A DNA stretch of 5,842 nt, from NCBI GenBank assembly GCA_005800405.1, contig SYFN01000153.1, forward strand, positions 1 to 5,842, read 5' to 3'. The translations under genes and the position numbers were made by a program. The stretch's first letter is position 1; every line of letters starts with the position of its first letter. A model generated the notes under the pieces. That model was not told the origin of the DNA and searched no databases. It saw nothing but the letters and a program-made list of their open reading frames with translations. This DNA is from Burkholderiales bacterium (GTDB taxonomy: Bacteria; Pseudomonadota; Gammaproteobacteria; Burkholderiales; Burkholderiaceae_D). Positions 1 through 5,842 of this stretch are shown one piece after another.

Positions 1-774
1 ACTCAGGATGATGGGCATATCTTTTGTACCGAAGACCAGATCCTTGACGAATGCGTAGCCTTCACTGCCTTGCTGCAAAAGGTCTACCGGGATTTCGGCT
101 TTACCGAGATTATTTATAAAGTGGCAACTCGGCCCGAAAAGCGGGTCGGCTCGGACGAGCTCTGGGACAAGGCAGAACAGGCGTTGATCGCCTCGCTGGA
201 GTGTTCCGGTTGCGCCTACGAGATCACGCCTGAAGAGGGCGCGTTTTACGGTCCGAAGATTGAGTACACGCTCAAAGACGCAATCGGTCGGCCTTGGCAG
301 TGCGGCACGATGCAGGTGGATTTCTCGATGCCGGTGCGCCTTGAGGCCGAGTATGTGGCCGATGACAACACCCGCAAGGTCCCGGTGATGTTGCACCGGG
401 CCATTCTGGGCTCGCTGGAGCGCTTCATCGGCATGTTGATTGAAAACCACGCCGGGTTGCTGCCTTTATGGCTGGCGCCAACACAAATTGCTATTTTGAA
501 TATTTCCGAGGGGCAGGCCGATTATGCGCAACAACTCGAGCAAAACCTGAAAAAACAAGGGTTTAGAGTGCATGCTGATTTGCGCAACGAGAAAATAACC
601 TATAAGATACGGGAGCACTCTGTCCAGAAATTGCCCTACATCGTTGTGGTGGGCGACAAGGAAAGAGATGCGAATACCGTGGCCGTGCGTGCACGAGGCA
701 ATGTCGATATGGGCGTGATGTCCGTCGACAGTCTGGTTGAGCGACTCCAGCAGGAGCTTGCCAGCAAGGCCTGA
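1..774 (+). CDS. thrS: Threonyl-tRNA synthetase, C-terminal part (5' end outside window)
   Basis: This enzyme is a cytoplasmic class II synthetase that joins threonine to tRNA-Thr. The frame is open from base 1, so only the last 257 residues are present; the full protein is usually about 635-640. The first visible residues, TQDDGHIFC, are the region just after class II motif 2. The His there (visible residue 6) and the His in [12 protein letters not shown] (about visible residue 132, motif 3) match two of the three expected zinc/threonine-site ligands. The third, a Cys, lies upstream of the window. [20 protein letters not shown] and [11 protein letters not shown] are core catalytic segments. 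From about visible residue 155 ([14 protein letters not shown]) to the end lies the anticodon-binding domain, with [18 protein letters not shown] at position 70 is not a start, because homology continues upstream. The stop at 772-774 lies inside a stem-loop, and infC follows after 69 bases, as in other proteobacteria. Confidence 0.97.
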   Translation, partial: TQDDGHIFCTEDQILDECVAFTALLQKVYRDFGFTEIIYKVATRPEKRVGSDELWDKAEQALIASLECSGCAYEITPEEGAFYGPKIEYTLKDAIGRPWQCGTMQVDFSMPVRLEAEYVADDNTRKVPVMLHRAILGSLERFIGMLIENHAGLLPLWLAPTQIAILNISEGQADYAQQLEQNLKKQGFRVHADLRNEKITYKIREHSVQKLPYIVVVGDKERDANTVAVRARGNVDMGVMSVDSLVERLQQELASKA

Positions 775-793
775 CGGATCTGCCGTCAGGTTT
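767..793 (+). other. GC-rich stem-loop overlapping the thrS stop codon
   Basis: CCTGACGG (770-777) pairs perfectly with CCGTCAGG (783-790) around a five-base loop. The stem can extend with two G-U pairs and one A-U pair to 767/793. The thrS TGA lies in the left arm. Only TTT follows the core stem, so it lacks the run of T expected of an efficient intrinsic terminator. It could be a weak terminator, or a stability or processing hairpin that separates thrS mRNA from infC mRNA. The pairing is seen directly; the role is inferred. Confidence 0.45.
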
Positions 794-831
794 GCCCGCT
801 GCAGAAGCACGGCTTAATTATTGGACTTTTT

Positions 832-846
832 AAGGATACTGCAATA
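832..846 (+). promoter_or_regulatory. infC: infC ribosome binding site with rare AUA start codon
   Basis: AAGGA at 832-836 lies seven bases before an ATA codon at 844-846, which is in frame with IF3. No ATG, GTG or TTG in this frame fits the conserved N-terminus; the first GTG (895) would cut off the first 17 residues. IF3 genes typically start at AUU, AUC or AUA. IF3 rejects such codons, so excess IF3 represses its own translation. The same feedback is therefore inferred here. Confidence 0.8.
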
Positions 847-1365
847 GCTACTGACAAGTCGCACCGCATTAACGGTGAAATTACGGCGCCTGAAGTGCGT
901 CTCTCGGGTGTTGAAAACGAAGCGCTAGGTATCGTCAGTCTGGCCGAGGCATTCAAAATGGCTGAGGAAGCCAACGTCGATCTCGTAGAGATCGCACCGA
1001 CAGCGGTTCCTCCGGTGTGTCGCCTGATGGATTTCGGCAAGTTCAAGTACCAGGAACAAAAAAAGGCACACGAAGCGAAGCTCAAGCAGAAGGTAATTCT
1101 GGTGAAGGAAGTCAAATTCCGTCCCGGCACCGATGATGGTGATTACAACATCAAGCTGCGCAACCTGATCAAGTTCCTCGACGAAGGTGATAAGACCAAA
1201 GTCACCTTGCGTTTCCGGGGTCGTGAAATGGCCCACCAGGAAATCGGTATGCGGATGCTGGAGCGACTCAAGCTCGATCTCGAGCCTTATGGTCAGATAG
1301 AACAGTTTCCAAAAATGGAAGGCCGGCAGATGGTGATGGTGCTGGCGCCTAAGAAGAAGAAGTAG
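844..1365 (+). CDS. infC: Translation initiation factor IF-3 (rare AUA start)
   Basis: IF3 binds the 30S subunit, keeps it apart from 50S, and proofreads the start codon and initiator tRNA. Starting at ATA 844 gives 173 residues, the usual betaproteobacterial size. The N-terminus [12 protein letters not shown] is the conserved family start. The N-terminal domain covers about residues 1-75 and includes the IF3 signature [14 protein letters not shown] (60-73). A lysine-rich linker, about 72-88, follows. The C-terminal 30S-binding domain has [12 protein letters not shown] (about 90-101), [14 protein letters not shown] (122-135) and [15 protein letters not shown] at the end. The reading frame is also open upstream to the thrS stop, but has no better start there. 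The ATA start has a well-placed AAGGA and points to autoregulation. The gene sits between thrS and rpmI in the canonical order. Identity is very secure; only the exact start is inferred. Confidence 0.96.
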   Translation: MATDKSHRINGEITAPEVRLSGVENEALGIVSLAEAFKMAEEANVDLVEIAPTAVPPVCRLMDFGKFKYQEQKKAHEAKLKQKVILVKEVKFRPGTDDGDYNIKLRNLIKFLDEGDKTKVTLRFRGREMAHQEIGMRMLERLKLDLEPYGQIEQFPKMEGRQMVMVLAPKKKK

Positions 1366-1379
1366 TTCGTCACAAAATT

Positions 1380-1388
1380 TGGTAGAAT
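1380..1388 (+). promoter_or_regulatory. Candidate extended -10 promoter for rpmI-rplT
   Basis: TGGTAGAAT, 15 bases after the infC stop, matches an extended -10 (TGn followed by TAGAAT, five of six to TATAAT). It follows an A/T-rich run, CACAAAATTT. No good -35 hexamer lies 16-18 bases upstream, where the sequence is the A/G-rich infC 3' end; an extended -10 can work without one. Transcription would begin near 1395, leaving a leader of about 140 bases before rpmI. Read by eye, with no experimental support. Confidence 0.4.
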
Positions 1389-1537
1389 CCGCGTTCCCAT
1401 TTTCGGACGGGGGTGCAAGATACGGCGGACTCGATTTCGCCGTTTACAAGAAGCGAGAGCAGGCATCCAAGAGCAGTTTGTTCTGCCACCTGTCTTCGTC
1501 CAATAAAGGAGCCACCCGGAATCGGGTGGATGTGTGC
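1389..1537 (+). promoter_or_regulatory. Long, potentially structured leader of rpmI-rplT (possible L20 control region)
   Basis: The infC-rpmI gap of 172 bases is long for this cluster and has no convincing gene. Inverted repeats include ACGGCG (1422-1427) with CGCCGT (1438-1443), GCAG (1473-1476) with CTGC (1483-1486) inside CAGG (1460-1463) with CCTG (1489-1492), and the hairpin next to rpmI listed separately. In Escherichia coli, L20 represses rpmI-rplT by binding RNA in the equivalent gap. Published comparisons suggest that exact element is mostly gammaproteobacterial, so this may be an analogous or unrelated structure. Function is inferred from position and folding potential only. Confidence 0.3.
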
Positions 1538-1540
1538 ATG
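1505..1540 (+). promoter_or_regulatory. rpmI: rpmI Shine-Dalgarno separated from ATG by a hairpin
   Basis: AAAGGAG (1505-1511) is the best Shine-Dalgarno, but it ends 26 bases before the rpmI ATG (1538), normally too far. Immediately after it, CCACCCG (1512-1518) pairs perfectly with CGGGTGG (1523-1529) around the loop GAAT. If the hairpin is formed, the effective spacing is eight bases (1530-1537), which is near ideal. The only nearer alternative is the weak GGTGGA (1525-1530), mostly buried in the stem. The structure is seen directly; its role as a start-site bridge or control switch is inferred. Confidence 0.6.
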
Positions 1541-1735
1541 CCAAAGATGAAAACCAAGAGCAGCGCGAAGAAGCGTTTTCGCGTTCGTCCGGGCGGTACT
1601 GTCAAGCGTGGCCAAGCTTTCAAGCGCCATATTTTGACCAAGAAAGCCACCAAAAACAAACGTCACCTGCGCGGTGCGGTCCAGGTCCATGAGACCAATC
1701 TGGATTCCGTACGTGCCATGATGCCTTTCGCCTAA
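1538..1735 (+). CDS. rpmI: 50S ribosomal protein L35
   Basis: L35 is a small, very basic protein of the large ribosomal subunit. The 65 residues equal the family length. They begin [16 protein letters not shown], the standard L35 N-terminus, continue with [17 protein letters not shown] and the lysine/arginine-rich [12 protein letters not shown], and end in VRAMMPFA. The frame is open upstream to 1379, but homology clearly begins at ATG 1538, so the longer version is rejected. Translation probably depends on the hairpin-bridged Shine-Dalgarno just upstream. rplT follows after 27 bases and is surely cotranscribed. In E. coli, L20 binding upstream of this gene represses both; whether that applies here is not known. 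Confidence 0.97.
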   Translation: MPKMKTKSSAKKRFRVRPGGTVKRGQAFKRHILTKKATKNKRHLRGAVQVHETNLDSVRAMMPFA

Positions 1736-1762
1736 CCTCACTCTCAAGTACAGGAGCACACT

Positions 1763-2122
1763 ATGCCAAGAGTCAAGCGTGGGGTCACAGCAAGGGCCCG
1801 TCACAAGAAAGTTCTCGATGCTGCCAAAGGCTATCGCGGACGTCGCAGTAAAGTCTACCGCGTTGCCATACAGGCGGTCATGCGTGCCGGCCAATATGCG
1901 TACCGCGATCGTCGCAACAAGAAGCGAGTATTCCGCGCGCTGTGGATCACCCGTATCAATGCGGCGTCACGCGAACATGGTCTGACCTATAGCGTCTTCA
2001 TCAATGGTTTGAAGCGTGCATCGATCGGTCTCGACCGTAAAGTGCTCGCTGATATGGCCGTGATGGACAAGCCAGCTTTCGCTGCAATCGTCAATCAGGT
2101 CAAAGCAACCATCGCCGCGTAA
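1763..2122 (+). CDS. rplT: 50S ribosomal protein L20
   Basis: L20 binds 23S rRNA directly, is needed early in 50S assembly, and in several bacteria represses its own operon. The 119 residues are the normal length. The extended basic N-terminal tail is [18 protein letters not shown], followed by [36 protein letters not shown] (split across residues 48-68) and [18 protein letters not shown] are hallmark segments of the globular domain. AGGAG at 1752-1756 lies six bases before ATG 1763. An internal frame at 1779-1985 is only a shadow of this gene. The strong terminator downstream suggests that part of the transcription starting before rpmI ends after this gene. Confidence 0.98.
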   Translation: MPRVKRGVTARARHKKVLDAAKGYRGRRSKVYRVAIQAVMRAGQYAYRDRRNKKRVFRALWITRINAASREHGLTYSVFINGLKRASIGLDRKVLADMAVMDKPAFAAIVNQVKATIAA

Positions 2123-2235
2123 TACAGCGGGCACTGGGCGTCGTTGAGATGATGCCTGTGCAGTTTCATGGCGGGGCAGAGGTGAACAGCCTGTGCCCCG
2201 TCGTTGTTTTTAATGATCTATAGCGTCTACACTGC
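2123..2235 (+). promoter_or_regulatory. rplT-pheS intergenic region, candidate pheST attenuator
   Basis: E. coli has at this place a Phe-rich leader peptide (pheM) and attenuator. Here the terminator is present, but no Phe-rich peptide is seen. One small frame, ATG 2149 to TAG 2221-2223 (24 codons), spans the terminator and holds a TTT Phe codon at 2164-2166, directly before the stem, and a second at 2209-2211. Its ribosome binding site is poor. GGGCAC (2129-2134) can pair with GTGCCC (2193-2198), the right arm of the terminator, giving a possible but weaker antiterminator. No promoter that could start pheST lies after the terminator, so readthrough or antitermination is likely. Regulation is inferred. 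Confidence 0.4.
2168..2211 (+). terminator. Intrinsic terminator (or attenuator) upstream of pheS
   Basis: ATGGCGGGGCA (2168-2178) pairs with TGCCCCGTCGT (2194-2204) over 11 positions with two G-U pairs. A G-G mismatch and three more pairs (AGG 2180-2182 with CCT 2190-2192) follow, closing a seven-base loop. TGTTTTT (2205-2211) comes directly after the stem. This is a good rho-independent terminator for the + strand. It ends 24 bases before pheS, so it either limits readthrough into pheST or works as an attenuator. Confidence 0.8.
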
Positions 2236-3252
2236 ATGAGCTCTCTGGAACAAATCGTTGCCGCTGCAGAAGCGGGTTTTCTCGCTGCGAAAGATCCTGC
2301 CGCGCTTGAGAATGCCAAGGCAAAGTACCTCGGCAAGACCGGGCAAATTACTGCGCAGATGAAAGGTCTCGGTCAGCTCGATCCGGAGGCGCGTCGCACG
2401 CAAGGTGCGGTGATTAATCAGGCCAAAGAAAAAATCGAAGCACTGCTCAATGTACGTCGTACCGCGATGGCGGATGCACAGATGCAGTCACGACTCGATG
2501 CTGAAGCGATCGACGTGAGCTTGCCAGGTCGTGGTCGCGGTGTTGGTGGCATTCATCCAGTGATGCGCAGCTGGCAGCGCGTGAGCGAAATTTTTTCATC
2601 GATTGGTTTCGAGGCAGCGGACGGGCCCGAGATCGAAACGGATTGGACCAATTTTTCCGCATTGAACAGCCCGGAAAATCATCCAGCGCGTTCAATGCAA
2701 GATACCTTCTATATCGACGCTAAAGACAGTACTGGCAAGCCGTTACTGCTTCGCACCCATACCAGTCCCATGCAGGTGCGTTATGCGCGCATGCACAAGC
2801 CACCGATCAAAGTTATTGCGCCGGGTCGTACTTATCGCGTGGATAGCGATGCGACACACTCGCCGATGTTTCATCAGGTCGAGGGGCTGTGGATAGATAC
2901 CGACATCAGCTTCGCTGATCTGAAAGGCGTGTACCTGAATTTTGTTCAGGCGTTTTTTGAGACGGATGATTTACAGGTGCGGTTTCGTCCTTCGTACTTT
3001 CCATTTACCGAGCCATCCGCCGAAATTGATATTGCGTTTGGCACCGGGCCACTGAAAGGGCGCTGGCTTGAAGTTTCTGGTGCCGGGCAGGTGCATCCCA
3101 CGGTGATTCGCAATATGGGTCTCGATCCAGAGCAGTACATCGGTTTTGCTTTTGGCTCCGGTTTGGAACGGCTGACCATGCTGCGCTACGGAATCAATGA
3201 CCTGCGCCTGTTTTACGAAGGCGATCTGCGTTTTCTGAAACAATTCAACTGA
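2236..3252 (+). CDS. pheS: Phenylalanyl-tRNA synthetase alpha subunit
   Basis: The alpha subunit carries the class II catalytic core of the cytoplasmic alpha2-beta2 PheRS, which charges tRNA-Phe. Its 338 residues fit the family (E. coli 327). The N-terminal coiled-coil arm spans about residues 1-90. Motif 1 begins near [15 protein letters not shown] (106-120). [10 protein letters not shown] (171-180) and [21 protein letters not shown] (197-217) form motif 2 and ATP/Phe contacts. [12 protein letters not shown] (250-261) lines the Phe pocket, and [11 protein letters not shown] (303-313) is motif 3. Ala305 there corresponds to the known pocket-size residue (Ala294 in E. coli), so normal Phe specificity is expected. 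The start fits homology, and an in-frame TAG at 2221-2223 blocks any real extension. Oddly, the 20 bases before the ATG contain no Shine-Dalgarno. pheT follows after 10 bases. Confidence 0.98.
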   Translation: MSSLEQIVAAAEAGFLAAKDPAALENAKAKYLGKTGQITAQMKGLGQLDPEARRTQGAVINQAKEKIEALLNVRRTAMADAQMQSRLDAEAIDVSLPGRGRGVGGIHPVMRSWQRVSEIFSSIGFEAADGPEIETDWTNFSALNSPENHPARSMQDTFYIDAKDSTGKPLLLRTHTSPMQVRYARMHKPPIKVIAPGRTYRVDSDATHSPMFHQVEGLWIDTDISFADLKGVYLNFVQAFFETDDLQVRFRPSYFPFTEPSAEIDIAFGTGPLKGRWLEVSGAGQVHPTVIRNMGLDPEQYIGFAFGSGLERLTMLRYGINDLRLFYEGDLRFLKQFN

Positions 3253-3262
3253 GTCCGACGCG

Positions 3263-5692
3263 ATGCAATTTTCTGAACACTGGCTGCGCACTCTGGTGAA
3301 TCCGGACATTACGTCGGAGGCACTGTCGCATTTGCTCACCATGGCCGGATTGGAGGTCGAGAAGGTCGAGCCCGTCGCACCACCTTTCACCCAGGTAGTG
3401 GTAGCGCAGGTGATGTCGGTCGAACGTCATCCCAATGCCGACAGGCTCAATGTTTGTCAGGTTGATGCAGGTACCGGTACCTTGCTCAATATCGTTTGTG
3501 GCGCGCCGAATGTGCGTCCGGGTTTGAAAGTGCCTTGCGCACTGGCGGGTGCGATGTTGCTACCCGGTGAGGATGGGAAGCCGTTCGAGATCCGCGTGGG
3601 GAAGCTGCGCGGTGTCGAATCGCAGGGGATGTTGTGTTCGGCGCGTGAGCTTCGCTTGTCCGATGAGAATGCGGGTTTACTTGAACTGTCAGAAACTGCA
3701 ACGGTGGGTCAGAATTTTCGCGATTTTTATCAGCTCGATGATCTGAAATTCACGATCAAGCTCACGCCGAATCGTGCTGACTGTCTCTCGGTGCTGGGTG
3801 TCGCTCGCGAAGTCGCAGCGCTCACAAGTACGCCACTGACAGCGCCGACCTTTTCTTTCGTGAAACCTGATTCCGATGAAATACTGCCGGTAAAAGTCAG
3901 TGCCAAAGATTTGTGTGGACGGTTTTCCGGACGCGTAATTCGTGGCTTGAATGCGCGCGCAGCGACGCCCGAGTGGATGAAGCAGCGCCTCGAACGCAGT
4001 GGCCAGCGTTCGATCTCGGCACTCGTGGATATCTCGAACTATGTGATGCTCGAGCTGGGTCGTCCTACGCATGTATTTGATCTCGACAAAATTCATGGTG
4101 GTTTGGATGTGCGCTGGGGACGCAAAGGCGAACAGCTCAAGCTCCTCAATGGCAACACCGTCGAGCTGGATGATTGGGTAGGTGTAATTGCCGATGAAAA
4201 GCAGGTCGAATCGCTGGCCGGCATTATGGGTGGCGACGGGACTGCCGTATCTCTGGATACAGTAAACATTTATCTCGAGGCAGCCTTCTGGTGGCCGCAG
4301 GCGATGCAGGGCAGGGCGCGCCGCTATAATTTTTCTACGGATGCCGCGCATCGCTTCGAGCGCGGTGTGGATTATGCGACGACGGTTGAACACATCGAGC
4401 GCATCACTGCACTGATCGTCGAAATTTGCGGCGTGCCGGGAAAAACGCGTGTCGGTCCCGTCGACGATCAGCAAGTTGATCTGCCGGTCCGCAAGCCGGT
4501 TGCGATGCGTCTCGCGCGTGCGGTGAAGATCATTGGCATACCTCTCTCGGCGTCCGTAGTCGCCGATATATTCACGCGACTGGCGTTACCGTTCACGCAG
4601 GAAGCGGATGTATTTTTTGTGACGCCACCCAGCTACCGATTTGATATCGATATCGAAGAAGATTTGATTGAAGAAATCGCACGCGTTCACGGTTTCGAAA
4701 ATATTCCTGCGTTGCCACCGGTCGCCGCGCAGTCGATGCACACTAGCCCAGAAAATACCCGTACACCTTTTGTGCTGCGCAGGCAGCTCGCTGATCTCGA
4801 TTATCAGGAAGTGGTGAATTTCAGCTTTGTGGACGAGGAAGCCGAGCGGGATTTCTCTAACAATCCGGATCCTATTCGTCTACTCAATCCGATCGCCAGT
4901 CAGATGAGCGTGATGCGCTCGCAGCTGTTGAGTGGTCTGGTCGCTAACGTGCGTTACAACTTGAATCGCAAGGCAAGCCGTGTGCGTGTGTTCGAGCTAG
5001 GTGCGGTATTTCGCAAAGATCCGTCCATCGCTGATGGGCCGCTATCGGTCGCAGGCATTCGTCAGCCAACGCGTGTGGCCGCACTTGCTTATGGTCCTGT
5101 GCTGGAAGAGCAGTGGGGACAGCCGGCACGCGCGGCAGATTTCTTTGATCTGAAAGCCGATCTCGAGGCTTTGTTCGCGCCACTCAGTCTGCGCTTTGAG
5201 CCCAGTGTGCATCCCGCGCTGCATCCTGGCCGGTCGGCGAATGTGCTTATTGATGGGGACATCGCCGGTTACATCGGTGAGTTGCATCCGCGTTTGCAGC
5301 AAAAGCTCGATTTGCCCTTGGCACCGGTTTTGTTCGAAGTAGATGTTGGCGCGCTGGTACGCCGTCATGTACCCGTTTACCGCGAAATTTCGCGTTTCCC
5401 GGCGGTCGTTCGCGACATCGCGCTGCTCGTCAAACATACGGTGAGCGTGCAAAGCCTGGCCGATGTTTTGCAATTGGAGGCCGTTAATAATTCGGCATGT
5501 CAAATCATGCAACACATTGTTTTATTTGATGAATATCGCGGCAAAGGGCTGGCTGAAGACGAAAAAAGTCTTGCTTTCCGTATGACCATGCAAGATACTG
5601 AAAGCACGCTCCGGGATGAGTCCGTCGACGTCGCAGTCGCCGCACTTGTCGATGCAGTTCACAAGAAATTCGGCGCGATTTTAAGAAAATAA
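3263..5692 (+). CDS. pheT: Phenylalanyl-tRNA synthetase beta subunit
   Basis: The beta subunit binds tRNA-Phe and removes wrongly attached tyrosine. It has 809 residues (E. coli 795) and starts [14 protein letters not shown], the usual N-terminus. The order is an EMAP-II-like OB-fold tRNA-binding domain (about 39-150, with [13 protein letters not shown] at 56-68), the B3/B4 editing domain (about 210-390), the B5 domain (about 405-480, with [20 protein letters not shown] at 458-477), a catalytic-like core (about 490-690), and the ferredoxin-fold anticodon-binding domain (about 706-808, starting [14 protein letters not shown]). His270, Glu339, Thr359 and Ala361 match known editing-site residues, so proofreading should be active. 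Only a weak GAG precedes the start, 10 bases after pheS, so translational coupling to pheS is likely. The C-terminus is complete; the IS-like sequence lies about 27 bases downstream and does not break the gene. Confidence 0.98.
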   Translation: MQFSEHWLRTLVNPDITSEALSHLLTMAGLEVEKVEPVAPPFTQVVVAQVMSVERHPNADRLNVCQVDAGTGTLLNIVCGAPNVRPGLKVPCALAGAMLLPGEDGKPFEIRVGKLRGVESQGMLCSARELRLSDENAGLLELSETATVGQNFRDFYQLDDLKFTIKLTPNRADCLSVLGVAREVAALTSTPLTAPTFSFVKPDSDEILPVKVSAKDLCGRFSGRVIRGLNARAATPEWMKQRLERSGQRSISALVDISNYVMLELGRPTHVFDLDKIHGGLDVRWGRKGEQLKLLNGNTVELDDWVGVIADEKQVESLAGIMGGDGTAVSLDTVNIYLEAAFWWPQAMQGRARRYNFSTDAAHRFERGVDYATTVEHIERITALIVEICGVPGKTRVGPVDDQQVDLPVRKPVAMRLARAVKIIGIPLSASVVADIFTRLALPFTQEADVFFVTPPSYRFDIDIEEDLIEEIARVHGFENIPALPPVAAQSMHTSPENTRTPFVLRRQLADLDYQEVVNFSFVDEEAERDFSNNPDPIRLLNPIASQMSVMRSQLLSGLVANVRYNLNRKASRVRVFELGAVFRKDPSIADGPLSVAGIRQPTRVAALAYGPVLEEQWGQPARAADFFDLKADLEALFAPLSLRFEPSVHPALHPGRSANVLIDGDIAGYIGELHPRLQQKLDLPLAPVLFEVDVGALVRRHVPVYREISRFPAVVRDIALLVKHTVSVQSLADVLQLEAVNNSACQIMQHIVLFDEYRGKGLAEDEKSLAFRMTMQDTESTLRDESVDVAVAALVDAVHKKFGAILRK

Positions 5693-5703
5693 GATCAGCC
5701 TAT

Positions 5704-5800
5704 GCTGGTTAAAAGACATGGTGAATTCAAGGACGAAGTGCAACTTTGATTAATGGGTTGGATGGCTGAGGTGCATTAGTATCAAAGCCTTTTGACCAGC
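5704..5800 (+). repeat. 12-bp inverted repeat spanning the putative IS left boundary
   Basis: GCTGGTTAAAAG (5704-5715) and CTTTTGACCAGC (5789-5800) are complementary at 11 of 12 positions, and the remaining one is a G-U pair in RNA. The left arm lies between pheT and the proposed IS end; the right arm lies 15 bases before the transposase ATG. Readthrough RNA from pheT could fold here, while a transcript starting inside the element could not. A competing inner repeat, TGGCTG (5763-5768) with CAGCCA (5797-5802), shares the right arm. Pairing is seen; any function is inferred. Confidence 0.4.
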
Positions 5801-5842
5801 CAGTCGAAGAAGCACATGACCTATACACACCTCAGCCAAGCC
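5719..5842 (+). mobile_element. Left end of a probable IS30-family insertion sequence (right end outside window)
   Basis: From about 5719 the sequence TGGTGAATTCAAGGACGAAG followed by TGCAAC resembles, from memory, the outer end of IS30-type elements (the form TGTAGATTCAA...CAACGCAAC). About 70 bases later a likely IS30-type transposase starts on the same strand, the expected arrangement. The exact left boundary is uncertain by several bases, because the right terminal repeat and target duplication are outside the window. The element sits where ihfA normally follows pheT. No search was possible. Confidence 0.55.
5816..5842 (+). CDS. Probable IS30-family transposase, N-terminal nine codons only
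   Basis: ATG 5816 opens MTYTHLSQA, and the window ends in this frame. IS30-family transposases commonly begin M-x-Y-T-x-L-(T/S)-Q before the helix-turn-helix segment (ERYQIY...), so the match is good for so few residues. Such enzymes are DDE transposases that bind the terminal repeats and move the element by way of a circular intermediate. A GAAG-type ribosome binding site lies at 5806-5812 (GAAGAAG), three bases before the ATG, which is close. It is clearly not the start of ihfA, which would be expected in this place. With nine residues, the family call stays tentative. Confidence 0.6.

Noticed and set aside
821..849. Possible infC promoter from TTGGAC and the A/T-rich stretch before infC
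   Set aside because: No convincing -10 at a proper distance, and the AAGGA ribosome binding site explains the purines. The family usually transcribes infC from thrS or promoters inside thrS.
978..994. 7-bp hairpin CGATCTC / GAGATCG inside infC
   Set aside because: It encodes the conserved VDLVEIA segment and has no T-run. Too short to claim a regulatory role.
1530..1550. Six-codon frame ATG...TGA overlapping the rpmI start
   Set aside because: Its ATG abuts the hairpin with no usable ribosome binding site spacing, and the peptide has no recognisable character.
3469..3482. 14-bp perfect palindrome AGGTACCGGTACCT within pheT
   Set aside because: It lies in the conserved OB-fold coding region and simply encodes alternating Gly/Thr residues. 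A single chance palindrome with no other sign of function.
3689..4474. Long minus-strand open frame (261 codons) opposite pheT
   Set aside because: It lies wholly antisense to a conserved gene, has no recognisable motif and no separate support. It is a shadow of pheT codon usage.
4643..4654. Palindrome GATATCGATATC within pheT
   Set aside because: It encodes the conserved DIDIE motif of the B5 domain, so protein constraint explains it.
5693..5710. Short hairpin ATCAGC / GCTGGT after pheT as a terminator
   Set aside because: Only six pairs including one G-U, and followed by AAAAG rather than a T-run. It may be part of an IS target palindrome, but this cannot be shown.
5755..5800. tRNA-like run GGTTGGATGGCTGAGGTGC after pheT
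   Set aside because: It cannot be folded into a cloverleaf with acceptor and T arms. The sequence is better explained as the IS leader.

Overview
The window is a stretch of chromosomal translation genes in the order thrS (3' part), infC, rpmI, rplT, pheS, pheT, all on the + strand. It is followed by the left end of what appears to be an IS30-family insertion sequence. This gene order is the well-known proteobacterial threonyl-tRNA synthetase / IF3 / L35 / L20 / phenylalanyl-tRNA synthetase cluster. The IF3 N-terminus ([20 protein letters not shown]) and the overall protein sequences look betaproteobacterial (Burkholderiales or Nitrosomonadales-like). That placement is by eye, not by a search.

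Layout. Positions 1-774 encode the C-terminal 257 residues of ThrRS, followed by a GC-rich stem-loop that overlaps its stop codon. infC (844-1365) starts at a rare AUA codon, the usual signature of IF3 autoregulation, behind a good AAGGA ribosome binding site. A 172-base gap follows, holding an extended -10 promoter candidate and a potentially structured leader. At its end a Shine-Dalgarno is separated from the rpmI ATG by a perfect 7-bp hairpin. rpmI (1538-1735) and rplT (1763-2122) are 27 bases apart. The 113-base rplT-pheS gap holds a strong intrinsic terminator or attenuator just before pheS, and pheS has no recognisable Shine-Dalgarno. pheS (2236-3252) and pheT (3263-5692) are 10 bases apart and both look intact, including the editing site of the beta subunit.

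How the genes work together. ThrRS and the PheRS alpha2-beta2 enzyme charge tRNAs, IF3 governs start-site fidelity and subunit anti-association, and L35 and L20 are 50S proteins. The regulatory signals seen are the kind expected to tune translation supply: a rare start codon, an RNA leader and an attenuator-like terminator.

Anomaly. In most relatives ihfA follows pheT directly. Here the sequence about 27 bases after the pheT stop looks like an IS30-type terminal repeat. The window ends in the first nine codons of a likely IS30-type transposase (MTYTHLSQA). I see no undescribed multi-gene system. The points worth a second look are regulatory RNA structures and the IS insertion at a normally conserved operon junction.
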